Of a stretch of DNA of 64,000 nucleotides, positions 35,663 to 44,797 are shown piece by piece. The notes beneath the pieces were generated by a model. It ran no database searches and was not told the origin of the DNA. It worked only from the letters and a program-made list of their open reading frames with translations. The first letter of the stretch is position 1, and each line of letters opens with the position of its first letter. The position numbers were made by a program, and so were the translations under genes. The stretch is taken from assembly GCA_020639075.1 (NCBI GenBank), contig JACKHI010000001.1, forward strand, positions 1,984,001 to 2,048,000. Direction: 5' to 3'. The stretch comes from Phycisphaerales bacterium (GTDB lineage Bacteria > Planctomycetota > Phycisphaerae > UBA1845 > UTPLA1).

Positions 35663-37226
35663 CACGAGCCTCCCGCGCTTCGCCAGTGATGCGTATGCGA
35701 TCGCCATCCTTCAGCGTTGCCGACGACTCGACAATCAATCGATCCCCCAGACGCAGCCCCTCGCAAATCTCCACATACCCCTCGTCGCTCCGCCGCCCCG
35801 TCTTCACGTTCACGCGCCGAGCCACGCCCGCCACCTGATCCGCCAGCCAGACAAACGCCCCGTCACCTTCCCCACGCAGGGCGGTCGCAGGTGCGAACAG
35901 CACATCCGAACGCACGGTTGCCGGCGACGTCGATTCGCCGAGGAATCGCGCCCGCGCCAACATCTCAGGTTTCAACGCCGAGATCGGATTCTCAATCGCC
36001 ACTTTCACCTGCAGTGTGTTTTTCTGCACATCCGCCTCGTGCACCACGCGTGTGATCCGACCGGCGAATACGCGATCCGGCAACACGTCCACGATGATCT
36101 CGGCCCGCTGTCCGACGCCGATCTTCGCAGCCTCGGACAATGGGACATCGACGCGCACCTGCAGCTTCTCCGGATCGTACAATCGCACCGCCTGCGCTGA
36201 TTGCGGGTTGTCCATGTTGAGCATGAGCTTCGAACCCGGCGCCGCCAGCCGAGTCATCACAATTCCTGCCGACGGTGATCGCACTTCCATCCGCGAGAGC
36301 GTCAGCGCAGCGCTGTCGCGCATCGCCGCCGCCTTCGCCACCGCGGCCTCCGCTCGCTTTACCGCCGCTTTGGCGTCGCCCAGCGCACGCGTGTCGATAA
36401 TTCGCAACTCCAATTGACGCCGCGCCGCAACCTGGTCCGCTTCGATCGCGGCAATCTGCGCCTCGAGGATCGGCCTTCGTTGTCGCACCTTCTCCAGTTC
36501 AGCCTGCTGCACCTCATACGCCTGTCGTGCATGCACGAACTCGATCTCGCTGGCCTGCCCTCGTTCGTGAAGCGGCGCGACGCGATCCAGGTCCGCCTTC
36601 AACGAAATCGCCGCAGCCTCCTCGCGCGCGACTTCGGACGGCCATCGCGCCAGCTCCGACCGTTTCTCTGAGAGCTGCGCCGCGACCTTCTCGCATCGCC
36701 GCGTCAACTCGATCGGATTGGCCCAGTTCTGCTCCGCTTCGCGCAACATTGCGTGTGTCGATTCCAACTGAGCTTGCGTCTCCGCATGCCGCGCTTCGGT
36801 TTGCGCCAGGGCAATCCGCGCGTCATCGTCCACAAGCCGCGCCACGACCTGCCCCGCCTCAACACGATCGCCTTCCAGCACGAGCACCTCGTCGACGACG
36901 CCGTCCGCCAGCGCCGACACAGCGACGGTGAATGGATCCGCCTCCACCCATCCCGGCGCCTGAACGAGCATACCCGCCTCCGCCGCCGGGACGCCCCCCG
37001 ACTTGGCAATCAACGGAACCACGCGTACATCCGTCACTGGCAGCAACACATCCCTGGCTGCGAAACCGAGTATGCCGAGCGTGATCATCGCAATGCCGCC
37101 CGGCAACAAGACACGCGTCTTCCAACGCCGCCCCGGCAACGGCACCTCCGTTCGCCGAACCGCCTCACTCGCGATGTCTCGTCCACGCGAAAGTCCCGCC
37201 AATTCGACTTGATCAACCTGATTCAT
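35649..37226 (-). CDS. HlyD-family membrane fusion protein
   Basis: 525 residues from the ATG at 37226 (GAGG upstream). Short cytoplasmic N-terminus with a single membrane helix (~44-62), a biotinyl-lipoyl-like half (VSALADGVVDEVLVLEGDRVEAGQVVA), a long coiled-coil hairpin (~140-310, heptad-rich), the second lipoyl half (VRSPSAGIVMTRLAAPGSKL) and a beta-barrel plus MP region at the end. Such adaptors bridge the inner membrane ABC exporter to an outer membrane channel. No TolC-like gene is in the window. Preceded by the Cys-rich gene after 315 bases. Confidence 0.93.
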   Translation of the reverse strand: MNQVDQVELAGLSRGRDIASEAVRRTEVPLPGRRWKTRVLLPGGIAMITLGILGFAARDVLLPVTDVRVVPLIAKSGGVPAAEAGMLVQAPGWVEADPFTVAVSALADGVVDEVLVLEGDRVEAGQVVARLVDDDARIALAQTEARHAETQAQLESTHAMLREAEQNWANPIELTRRCEKVAAQLSEKRSELARWPSEVAREEAAAISLKADLDRVAPLHERGQASEIEFVHARQAYEVQQAELEKVRQRRPILEAQIAAIEADQVAARRQLELRIIDTRALGDAKAAVKRAEAAVAKAAAMRDSAALTLSRMEVRSPSAGIVMTRLAAPGSKLMLNMDNPQSAQAVRLYDPEKLQVRVDVPLSEAAKIGVGQRAEIIVDVLPDRVFAGRITRVVHEADVQKNTLQVKVAIENPISALKPEMLARARFLGESTSPATVRSDVLFAPATALRGEGDGAFVWLADQVAGVARRVNVKTGRRSDEGYVEICEGLRLGDRLIVESSATLKDGDRIRITGEAREARDGAD

Positions 37227-37541
37227 CACTCATTCCTCAAACTCAGTTAGAGTGTCAATATCTCCGTATGGTGGATTCGCAGCGTTCAATCGCCTGCCAC
37301 GGAGCGCCGAGCGGACGTGGCGGCTCCAAACGGAGTCACTGCCGTGCAACCCCAAAAGCCCGGCATGACCAGCAGGATCGCCACGCCCCGCACGGTCCCC
37401 AAGACGAGATCGTTCAAGCGACAGTGCCGTCGGCGAATCAGCACAACACAATGCGCAAACGCGCGCGAAGCACAGATCTCGCCGTCATCAGGATTGTGAA
37501 AATGGAAGTTAATATCACGCGCGAGAACCGCGCGCAAGAAA
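37227..37541 (-). other. Gap between Cys-rich gene and membrane fusion protein gene (315 bases)
   Basis: No full-size gene. On the minus strand a 35-codon frame at 37286-37393 (GTG start) would encode a tiny lipoprotein-like chain (RGVAILLVMPGFWGC...) with a lipobox-like Cys at residue 16; coding status is doubtful. A short imperfect hairpin CTCCGT/ACGGAG spans 37261-37307. Whether the operon is read through or restarts here is not clear. Confidence 0.35.
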
Positions 37542-37925
37542 TCAGGCTCGCGGAGGATGAAACACACCCGCACATGTCTGACTCGCGGGGCGCGAATCGG
37601 TAATCGGAACGACCTCCGTTACCGGCGTCCAGGCGACTATGACCCCCACGACGAGCGACGTGGAACACGGCACTTTGCCATACCCGCAAGGCGCAGGACA
37701 CGTGGGGGGACACTCGCAAGGTCCGTCGCGATCGGAGGACTCGCTCTTGACGGGCGAATCGCCCGGAACCGTACTGCAGGCATGTGAGGCACAGCACTCG
37801 GCTTCCGCCGCCGGCATCACTCGGCAAGTGTCGGCAAGACACGGCAGCGCCGCTGCCGGGACGATCAACCCGATCGCCCCGAGGACCGTAATGCTAAGAC
37901 TCAGTTGGTACGTCAGTCGGCGCAC
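37542..37925 (-). CDS. Cys-rich secreted small protein heading the exporter operon
   Basis: 127 residues from a GTG at 37925. The start is well supported: AGGAGG 5 bases upstream and a signal peptide (MRRLTYQLSLSITVLGAIGLIVPAAA). The mature part has 11 cysteines, densest in residues ~29-50 (CLADTC, ECCASHAC) and ~70-87 (CECPPTCPAPCG, VPC), then a hydrophobic stretch (SLVVGVIVAW) and a PITDSRPASQTC tail. The cysteine spacing suggests metal binding or disulfide cross-links. No homology recognised. It is the first gene of a minus-strand run leading to the ABC exporter; a substrate or a metal-related accessory are possibilities. Confidence 0.65.
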   Translation of the reverse strand: MRRLTYQLSLSITVLGAIGLIVPAAALPCLADTCRVMPAAEAECCASHACSTVPGDSPVKSESSDRDGPCECPPTCPAPCGYGKVPCSTSLVVGVIVAWTPVTEVVPITDSRPASQTCAGVFHPPRA

Positions 37926-38261
37926 GGACGCCTCCTATGCACAGTCGTTCGACCTAGTATACCATCATCGACGCCAATGACCTGCATGATTTGCCGCGTA
38001 CGACCGAAATTTCGCGCCCCGGCCGTCACAGTACCGCGTTGGGACACGATCGAGCGAATTGCAGTCGGACATGCGTTACTCTCTTGTTGCACTCCGCCCC
38101 CATGCGAAGCGTCGCCCCACCGGAGTACTCCATGCGGACCACGAGATTTGACGGCAATCAGCTCTTCGGCGAGATTTCCATCGTCCGGCGACCAGGTCAG
38201 ACAGTTGACTGCTTGACGAACATTTCATTCACAGCGATCTGGCGCCGGCGACGAGGCGACA
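37926..38261. promoter_or_regulatory. Divergent control region (336 bases) with a -10 box for the Cys-rich gene
   Basis: On the minus strand TATACT (37956-37961) is a 5-of-6 -10 match; with a start near 37949 it gives a 24-base leader ending in the AGGAGG site of the Cys-rich gene. No clear -35. On the plus strand TTGACT at 38205-38210 and TTGACG at 38214-38219 are possible -35 boxes for the ChaN-like gene without a good -10. Remaining sequence holds nothing else I can identify. Confidence 0.45.
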
Positions 38262-39341
38262 ATGACCATGTTCAGCAAACCGAATCGGAGCCACGACCGA
38301 AGGCCGTCGATCCTCTACGCCGCGATCCTGCCCCTGCTGGTCTGCATCGGCTGTCAAAACAATACACGCATGCAGACTGACCCGCGGACCAACGCCACGG
38401 CGCGCACCGCGCTCCGCGACGCCCTTCCAATCTTCGACCGCGCCGGCGATCGAGTCGACTGGATCGAGATGATCCGGTCCGCGCAAGCCAAGGACGTCGT
38501 CATCATCGGCGAACAACACGACGACGCGACGGGTCACGCCGTGGAACAGGCCGTCGTTGAAGACGCCGTCGCCCGCTGGCCCGATACGGCACTCTCCATG
38601 GAAATGCTCGATCGCCGTCGACAGTCGACCGCGGACGACTACATCGCGGGGATCATCAATCGCGATGAATTCCTCGAAGAGATCGCGACGACGAAATTCC
38701 GATCTGTCACACGATCCTACCTCGACGGCGAAATCAACCGCGCGACATTTGAAGAGCGCATCTTCGCACTCGGCTGGCCCGATTGGCCAAACAACTATCA
38801 ACCTATCATCGATGTTGCCCGCTCATTTGAAATGCCTGTTATTGCCTCCAACACGCCGTGGCGCCGTTACGGCAGTCTCGCCAACAAAGAGGGCTTCGAG
38901 CGGTTGGCCGCACTGACGCCCGCACAACGCGCGCTCGTTGAGGTCCCCGAATTCCTGCCCGAAGGAACCTATCGGGAGCGCTTCTGGAAAGTCATGGGAG
39001 GCGGCTCGAACGGGATGGCCGCAGAAAAACCCTCGCCGCACGGCAAGCCGGGCGAGAACTCCAGCATCATCGACGGCGCCTTCCGCGCCCAATGCGTCAT
39101 GGACGCCACGATGGCCGACTCGATTGCCGACGCCCTCAACACGCGAACCGGCCGCATCATTCATCTCGTCGGTCAGTTCCACAGCGACTTCATGGGCGGC
39201 ACAGTCCAGCAGCTCCTGCACCTGAGGCCGAAAACGCGTGTCATGACGATCAGCATGCAGGCCGTCGAATCCGAAACGCTGCGTGAAGAGGATCGCGATC
39301 GTGCGGATTTCGTGATCTACACCGGCGGCGACGCCAGGTAA
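38262..39341 (+). CDS. ChaN-like (haem-binding/Tiki superfamily) lipoprotein
   Basis: 359 residues; ATG at 38262 with GAGG upstream. N-terminus is a lipoprotein signal (lipobox IGC, Cys31). The conserved ChaN motifs are present: GEQHDD near residue 83 and HLVGQFHSDF near 303, the paired Glu/His sites of the Tiki-like fold. ChaN of Campylobacter binds haem; TIKI relatives are proteases, so the metal-binding site may be catalytic here. Sits alone between the exporter operon and the glycan cluster. Function beyond fold assignment is uncertain. Confidence 0.82.
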   Translation: MTMFSKPNRSHDRRPSILYAAILPLLVCIGCQNNTRMQTDPRTNATARTALRDALPIFDRAGDRVDWIEMIRSAQAKDVVIIGEQHDDATGHAVEQAVVEDAVARWPDTALSMEMLDRRRQSTADDYIAGIINRDEFLEEIATTKFRSVTRSYLDGEINRATFEERIFALGWPDWPNNYQPIIDVARSFEMPVIASNTPWRRYGSLANKEGFERLAALTPAQRALVEVPEFLPEGTYRERFWKVMGGGSNGMAAEKPSPHGKPGENSSIIDGAFRAQCVMDATMADSIADALNTRTGRIIHLVGQFHSDFMGGTVQQLLHLRPKTRVMTISMQAVESETLREEDRDRADFVIYTGGDAR

Positions 39342-39446
39342 TTCGCATTTGCGTGTATTCAGGACACGCAGGCCGGCAACCCTGTGCAAGTTGACATTTC
39401 ATCGCACGTTTCGAATGATCTTTCGTGGGATTTGACGAACGGGCTG

Positions 39447-39800
39447 ATGAGAATGCCGGACCAGCGCAAATCAGGCGACGAACCTGTCACTCTCCAATAC
39501 GGAGCAGAATCGTCTCGACGGAATCGCTCGCGGGACGGCATGGCGATATTGATCCTGGCGTTCGTCAATCTCGCCGTTTCCGTCATTTCCGCGGTCAAGA
39601 CCGACATTTTCGGCGGTCCGAATGCGAACGACTTCCGCGGTTTCACGATCATTGTCTTCCTGGGCGCGCTGATTCAACTCGCCGCCTCTCCGCGGTCATC
39701 CCGAAAGATGGCAGTCGCGATTCTGCTCTGTCTGATGAGCCTTGTCGTGCAATTGAGCTTCATTGAGTGCCCGCCCGATCGCTGGTTCATTCTCCAATAG
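39447..39800 (+). CDS. Small hydrophobic membrane protein
   Basis: 117 residues if started at the ATG at 39447; a GTG at 39384 gives 138 residues and cannot be excluded. A basic N-terminus precedes three predicted helices (AILILAFVNLAVSVISAV, FTIIVFLGALIQLAAS, MAVAILLCLMSLVVQLSF). No motif identifies a function. Ends 66 bases before the glycan cluster and is transcribed with it. Confidence 0.55.
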   Translation: MRMPDQRKSGDEPVTLQYGAESSRRNRSRDGMAILILAFVNLAVSVISAVKTDIFGGPNANDFRGFTIIVFLGALIQLAASPRSSRKMAVAILLCLMSLVVQLSFIECPPDRWFILQ

Positions 39801-39866
39801 GATTCCAAAGGGCGTCGCCGCTTCGCTTTGACTTACCCCTACGTCACGTGTTTAACTTCCCTCCCG

Positions 39867-41060
39867 ATGAACGTCCTCCATTTCGCCCACAGCTTCATCC
39901 CCCAATACGGCGGCACCACGACGCGCCTGATCAATCTCCTGTCGGATCCGCGCCACACGCACACGATCTGCGTTCCCATGCCGAAGATCGACGGAGACAT
40001 CCCGATCGAACAGCAGTTTGACAACATCAGCGTCCGCCGCGTCCCCCTCGCCCCTGGGCCGTCCATCAGCTTCTTCGCAGCTAATAACGCCAGGCGGCTT
40101 GCCGCTGTTGTTCGTCCTGACGATCGATTCGACGTCATCCAGGGACACAACCCGCCCCCGTTCGCCCGCGCCGGATTCCGCGTCGCCCACACGCGAAATC
40201 TACCTTGCATCTACGAAGCCCATCGCCTCTCCTTCGATTCCTTCGGCGCCAATCGCGAAACGCCGCTGCCGAATTCCATTGACCGCTGGATCCGCTGGAT
40301 GATCCGGCGCGAGGAACGCCCTTTCTTCGAGCGGGCTGACGCCGTCATCGTTCAAACCGAGATGCACCGCAGACGGATTTCCGAGTGCTTCAGAATCGAA
40401 CCCGAGAATATCCACGTCATCCCGATGGGCGTCGACGAAACGCTGTTCGACCCGAGCAAAGCCGTCGTCACAAAGGATGAAATCCGCAGGCGCCACGATT
40501 GGGACGATCGCACGGTTTTCTTTTACAACGGGTACCTGGGCTCCTCCAACGGTCTCATGACGCTGCTGGACGCCGCCCGCTCGCTGCCGACCGACGTCCG
40601 CAAGCGGATTCGCATTGCCCTGCTCGGCCGCGGCCCATTGCAGAAACAAGTCGAAAAAGCCGCTGCCGAGACGCCGGACCTGATCCAATCGCTGGGTCTC
40701 GTCCCCTACGAGCAGATGCCGGCGTACTACGCCGCAGCAGACGTCGTGGTTATCCCGGTCGCCCCCATCCGGCTCTGGGATTGCAACAATCCGACGAAAC
40801 TGCTTGAAGCAATGGCCATGGCGCGCCCCGTGCTTGCCAGCAATGTTGGCGGCATCACCGAGCTCCTGGAAGACGGCGTCACGGGGATCACATTTCGCAG
40901 CGGTGATCGGGCAGATCTGGCGAAACGAATGGTCGAACTGGCGACATCGGCCGGGGATCTCGCCGCGATGGGCGTCGCCGCAAGACGTCGTATCCTCGCC
41001 GACCGAACGTGGCGTCAATCTCGCGATGCACTGCAACGATTGTATGACTCCCTCGTCTGA
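39867..41060 (+). CDS. GT4-family glycosyltransferase
   Basis: 397 residues; ATG at 39867. Two Rossmann-like domains of the GT-B fold; N-terminal GG loop (HSFIPQYGGTTTRLINLL) and the C-terminal sugar-nucleotide-binding segment with the family's EX7E-type signature (KLLEAMAMARPVLASNVGGITELLEDG). Retaining GT4 enzymes add sugars from NDP donors to glycans or lipids. First enzyme of a five-gene plus-strand glycan cluster. Confidence 0.93.
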   Translation: MNVLHFAHSFIPQYGGTTTRLINLLSDPRHTHTICVPMPKIDGDIPIEQQFDNISVRRVPLAPGPSISFFAANNARRLAAVVRPDDRFDVIQGHNPPPFARAGFRVAHTRNLPCIYEAHRLSFDSFGANRETPLPNSIDRWIRWMIRREERPFFERADAVIVQTEMHRRRISECFRIEPENIHVIPMGVDETLFDPSKAVVTKDEIRRRHDWDDRTVFFYNGYLGSSNGLMTLLDAARSLPTDVRKRIRIALLGRGPLQKQVEKAAAETPDLIQSLGLVPYEQMPAYYAAADVVVIPVAPIRLWDCNNPTKLLEAMAMARPVLASNVGGITELLEDGVTGITFRSGDRADLAKRMVELATSAGDLAAMGVAARRRILADRTWRQSRDALQRLYDSLV

Positions 41061-41200
41061 ACGCCGCGTCGCTTGGCATTCGCGGAATGCCCGGCTAAGG
41101 TCACGCCCTGACGGTCACAGGGTCCCCAACGAACGATCCTGCGGTAGAAGGACACGAGCGCTGACGCATCAGGCGATTGAGCCGGGGTGGACGCAACCAA

Positions 41201-42013
41201 ATGTTGCTGACGGCGGTGGACGACAAGTATCTCGACGAGGCGCAATATCTCATCAAGTCGTGCGCGCGTCATGCGCCGCAGGAGACTTTCTATCTATTCC
41301 TCGTGAACTCAAGCCCGGAACGGGTGGCGCCGCTTCAGCGAATTCATCCGAAGCTCGAAGTCGAACACGTATCCTGGCCGTACGATCGAGAGAACTGGCG
41401 CGGTATCATGTGCTGTGCCCGCTCGATCCCCATTGCGAAACTTCTCCATTCCCGCAATGAACCGTTGGTCTACCTCGATTCAGACACGATCCTTCGAGGG
41501 CCGCTTGACGGGCTCTTCGAGGAATTGAAGGAACACGACCTGCTGATCCGTCTGCGCCCCGACGATACTCTGATCGGCCCAGGCGGCACGCCCCATGGCG
41601 CCAAGTTCAACAGCGGCGTGATCGCGGTTCGGCCGACGCCGGCGACGCTCGAGTTCACGCAGGAATACGACCGCAGAATCCGCGACTGGATCGCCGCCGG
41701 AAAGCCGATCATCGAGCAGCGTCCGGAAGCGCGGGTCAACGTCTATATCGATCAGGAATTCCTTTATCTCAGCTATGAGTCGCTGAAAGACCGCCTGCGG
41801 TTTAAGCCGCTCCCCGAGAAGTTCAACGATGCGAAATTCAGACCCGACGGAGTCATTTGGCATGGCAAGGGCACGGCGCGGCGGCATCCCGCCTATCGCA
41901 TCGCGAAGTTGTCACTCGATTCCCGGCTACGCGCCGCCGCCTATGCTGTTGTCTCGAGTCCCCTTTCGCTCGCGTACTTCGTCGTCCGCAGGATCCGGCG
42001 TCTTTCCGCCTGA
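41201..42013 (+). CDS. Nucleotide-sugar-dependent glycosyltransferase (GT-A, GT8-like)
   Basis: 270 residues; ATG at 41201. GT-A fold with a DxD metal-binding motif (VYLDSDTIL) and the acceptor-side features seen in GT8-like proteins (KFNSGVIAV, YIDQEFLY, GVIWHGKG). A short C-terminal amphipathic or membrane-associated segment ends RRIRRLSA. Likely acts at the inner membrane on a growing glycan. Followed after 62 bases by the flippase. Confidence 0.87.
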   Translation: MLLTAVDDKYLDEAQYLIKSCARHAPQETFYLFLVNSSPERVAPLQRIHPKLEVEHVSWPYDRENWRGIMCCARSIPIAKLLHSRNEPLVYLDSDTILRGPLDGLFEELKEHDLLIRLRPDDTLIGPGGTPHGAKFNSGVIAVRPTPATLEFTQEYDRRIRDWIAAGKPIIEQRPEARVNVYIDQEFLYLSYESLKDRLRFKPLPEKFNDAKFRPDGVIWHGKGTARRHPAYRIAKLSLDSRLRAAAYAVVSSPLSLAYFVVRRIRRLSA

Positions 42014-42075
42014 GTTCAACATCAAGACGTACTACCGCCACACGTCCAACGCAATCGATCCGGGTTCCACGCAAC

Positions 42076-43575
42076 ATGTCGCAGTCGATCACACAAGGCA
42101 GTGACTTATCGAGAATCGCCCGCCACAGCGTCGTCTATTTCATCGCGAGCATTCTGACGAAGGGCCTTCACGCCCTCCTGCTCCCTTTGTACACGCATTG
42201 GCTGACGCCCGATGACTATGCCGTCTTCTCGAATCTCTACGCCGTCTCGAGCCTGATCGTCGTCGCGACGTCTCTCTATCTGGACAACGCGTACGCCAGG
42301 TTCTACTTCGACGTCTGCGACAACGCGCGCGAACTCAGCAAGCTGTTCAGCACGCTCTTTATTTTCCTGACCGTCTGGGGCATCTTCGCCGCGTCGGCGA
42401 CGTACTTCCTGCTGTCGCGCCCGTTGGCCAACGCCTACAACGTCACGCCCATTCCGTATGTCCTCGTCATCTGTCTGATTCCGCTCTTTTCGCAGTTCAA
42501 CGCGCTGGCTCAAACCCACTTTCGATCGCAGCATCGCTCGGGGCTTGTGACGAGTTCCACGTATGTATTGTCCACGGCAAATGCCGCCGTTGCCGTCATC
42601 CTCCTCGTCGGATACCACGCATCGGCACAGGCGCTCCTCTGGGGCGCTCTCGCCGGCGAAGCGGCGTCCGCCATTCTGCTGTTCCGACGGCTCGCCAAAG
42701 AGCAGATGATCCGACTCACATTCGATCGCAAGACGCTGTGGACGTCGCTGGTCTACTCGGTCGGGCTCATTCCGCTGACGGCGGCCGGCTGGCTTTCGGG
42801 ATACTCCGATCGCATCCTGATTGCATGGCTCGGAAACATGAACGATTCCGGCATTTATTCCGTCGCCTTCGAGATCGGTCGCGTCATCAATATCATCATT
42901 CTTGCGATCTTCATGGTCTACGGCCCGATGATGTTCGCGCTTCTGAAAGAGCAGAAGCAGGAGAACGTCATTCGCATTGAGCGGTTTCAGTCGTTCTACA
43001 TCCATCTGCTCGTCGGAAGTGCATTTTTTCTGAGCCTGTTCGCACCAGACATCTATCGCGTCGCCGTCAGTCAGAAGTACTACGAGGGTGTTGTCTGGGT
43101 GCCGATTATCGCTGCCGCGTTCGTCTTCGCCGGTTTCCGGAAACTCTACGCAACGCCGATTTACTATCACAAGCTGACGTTGCTCATCTCCCTCGGCGGA
43201 ATCGTCCAGGCCGGACTCAATTTCCTGATCAACTACTGGTTCATTCCGCGCTATGGCGCAGGCGTCGCCGCATGGTCTAAGCTGATCACAATGTTATTCG
43301 CCGCCGCGTTCTTTAATCTGCTCTGTCGAAAGTACCAACCGATCAGAATCGACAAGGCCGCACTCGGCGTCACGGGCATGACCCTGGGGGGTTGCCTCGG
43401 CGCTTATCTGATCGTCGCCTACGGGCTTCGCCTGCACGGGCTCCCCTTGTTCGCCTGCAAGCTGGCCATACTTGCCGGGGCAATCGTCCTCACATGGCGA
43501 TCCCGTTTCGGGCACGCACTGTCCAAGCTTGCGATCGAAATCAAGGCGCGCATGCAACCGCCGCAAAAGGTATAA
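42076..43575 (+). CDS. Oligosaccharide flippase (Wzx-like MOP superfamily)
   Basis: 499 residues from the ATG at 42076; the longer frame upstream overlaps the preceding gene and is Arg/Thr-rich. Twelve to fourteen hydrophobic helices spread over the chain, with a Wzx-like opening (SRIARHSVVYFIASILTKGLHALLLPLYTHWLTPDDYAVFS). Would move lipid-linked sugar repeat units across the inner membrane. No Wzy polymerase is adjacent, so either polymerisation is encoded elsewhere or the product is not polymerised. Confidence 0.93.
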   Translation: MSQSITQGSDLSRIARHSVVYFIASILTKGLHALLLPLYTHWLTPDDYAVFSNLYAVSSLIVVATSLYLDNAYARFYFDVCDNARELSKLFSTLFIFLTVWGIFAASATYFLLSRPLANAYNVTPIPYVLVICLIPLFSQFNALAQTHFRSQHRSGLVTSSTYVLSTANAAVAVILLVGYHASAQALLWGALAGEAASAILLFRRLAKEQMIRLTFDRKTLWTSLVYSVGLIPLTAAGWLSGYSDRILIAWLGNMNDSGIYSVAFEIGRVINIIILAIFMVYGPMMFALLKEQKQENVIRIERFQSFYIHLLVGSAFFLSLFAPDIYRVAVSQKYYEGVVWVPIIAAAFVFAGFRKLYATPIYYHKLTLLISLGGIVQAGLNFLINYWFIPRYGAGVAAWSKLITMLFAAAFFNLLCRKYQPIRIDKAALGVTGMTLGGCLGAYLIVAYGLRLHGLPLFACKLAILAGAIVLTWRSRFGHALSKLAIEIKARMQPPQKV

Positions 43576-43670
43576 TCGCCCGCAACGACTCGGCGCGCGT
43601 AACGGCGGCGACACGCCAATGATATCGCGGCCGCCGGAACGACGGACGCCAGGAGCATTCAGCAATCGCA

Positions 43671-44612
43671 ATGAAAAGACAGCCCGGCATCTCGGTTCTC
43701 ATCGCGACGCAGAATGAGGAAGCGACTGTCGATGCGTGCATTCGTTCCTTCTTCGACTTCGGAGACGAGATCATCGTCGTCGACAACGGATCCACCGACG
43801 ACACGAAGGACATCGTTCGCGATTTCGAGCGACGCCATCCGGACAAGATCCGATTCTTCGACGCGCCCGATTTGCCCGACCTGCATCACAATCGCCAATA
43901 CGCGCTGGAACGATCCCGATTTCAATGGATCGTTCGCGGAGACGCCGATTTCATCGCCTACACGAGCGGGGATTGGGACATCGCGCATCTCCGCGCATTC
44001 CTTCGTAGCGGCAAGCGACGTTTTCCACCGGCGATCGCCGTCCCGATCGTCAATGTCTCGGTCGACTACTGGCATACCGGGCCGCCGCGCAAGCCCGGCG
44101 GCATGCAGGCGAACCTTGATCGATGGTATCTCACGCCGGCCTATACGAGTTCACGCGTGCGCCTGTACCGCCACTTTCCGGGATTCCGCTTCCAGCGCCG
44201 CGGTCGCTGGGAAGCGACGCGCTATCATCTCGCCTATCGCGGGCTCGCCAGGATCTGGCCGAACCCTGTGTGGATGCACTGCACGATCAAGCCGGATATC
44301 CATCACTTCGTCCGTTCCGAACGAACCAACTGGCGCGAGCAAGGCGATTTCCAACGATTCCCGACGTTGCGTGACTACATCGCCTCGATCATCGGCGAGA
44401 AATACGGTACGACTGACATGGACGCGGCCGCGCGCATCTACATGGAACGCCACATCTTCCCGTATCTCATCCCATACGACGAATCGCAGCATGGGGCCTA
44501 TCCGGCAATCGTCCGTGAGTTGATGCGCGACAACCCCGTGTATCGAATCTCCGAGCGGAACGGCTTGCGAGTCCGAGATCGAGTTGAACAGAAGACCACA
44601 GCCGCGACGTAA
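43671..44612 (+). CDS. GT2-family glycosyltransferase
   Basis: 313 residues; ATG at 43671. N-terminal GT-A nucleotide-binding segment (ISVLIATQNEEATVDACIRSF, EIIVVDNGSTDDT) with an Asp-x-Asp element (GDADF) and a C-terminal region ending in a basic tail. It keeps the GT2 core but lacks the C-terminal membrane helices typical of polymerising synthases, so it probably transfers a single sugar. Same direction as the flippase. Confidence 0.92.
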   Translation: MKRQPGISVLIATQNEEATVDACIRSFFDFGDEIIVVDNGSTDDTKDIVRDFERRHPDKIRFFDAPDLPDLHHNRQYALERSRFQWIVRGDADFIAYTSGDWDIAHLRAFLRSGKRRFPPAIAVPIVNVSVDYWHTGPPRKPGGMQANLDRWYLTPAYTSSRVRLYRHFPGFRFQRRGRWEATRYHLAYRGLARIWPNPVWMHCTIKPDIHHFVRSERTNWREQGDFQRFPTLRDYIASIIGEKYGTTDMDAAARIYMERHIFPYLIPYDESQHGAYPAIVRELMRDNPVYRISERNGLRVRDRVEQKTTAAT

Positions 44613-44797
44613 TTCACGTCCGAGGCATCGACGTTTTCGATTGGTTCATTGTCTGTCGCACGACAAGTCCGCGTCGACAGCGGAATCGCGCCGCGTATAA
44701 TCGCGCGGGAATTCGGCCGATCGATGAAAACGAACTCGCCGGCGCAACAGACGCTTGCGGCGGGCTCGCTTCAATCACAGCGCAATGGAGTGGTCGC

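Noticed and set aside
37261..37307. tRNA-like GTTCAATC loop with a CTCCGT/ACGGAG stem
   Set aside because: Too short for a tRNA and lacking D and anticodon arms.
42106..43170. 354-codon minus-strand open frame opposite the flippase
   Set aside because: Very charged antisense of a hydrophobic membrane protein.
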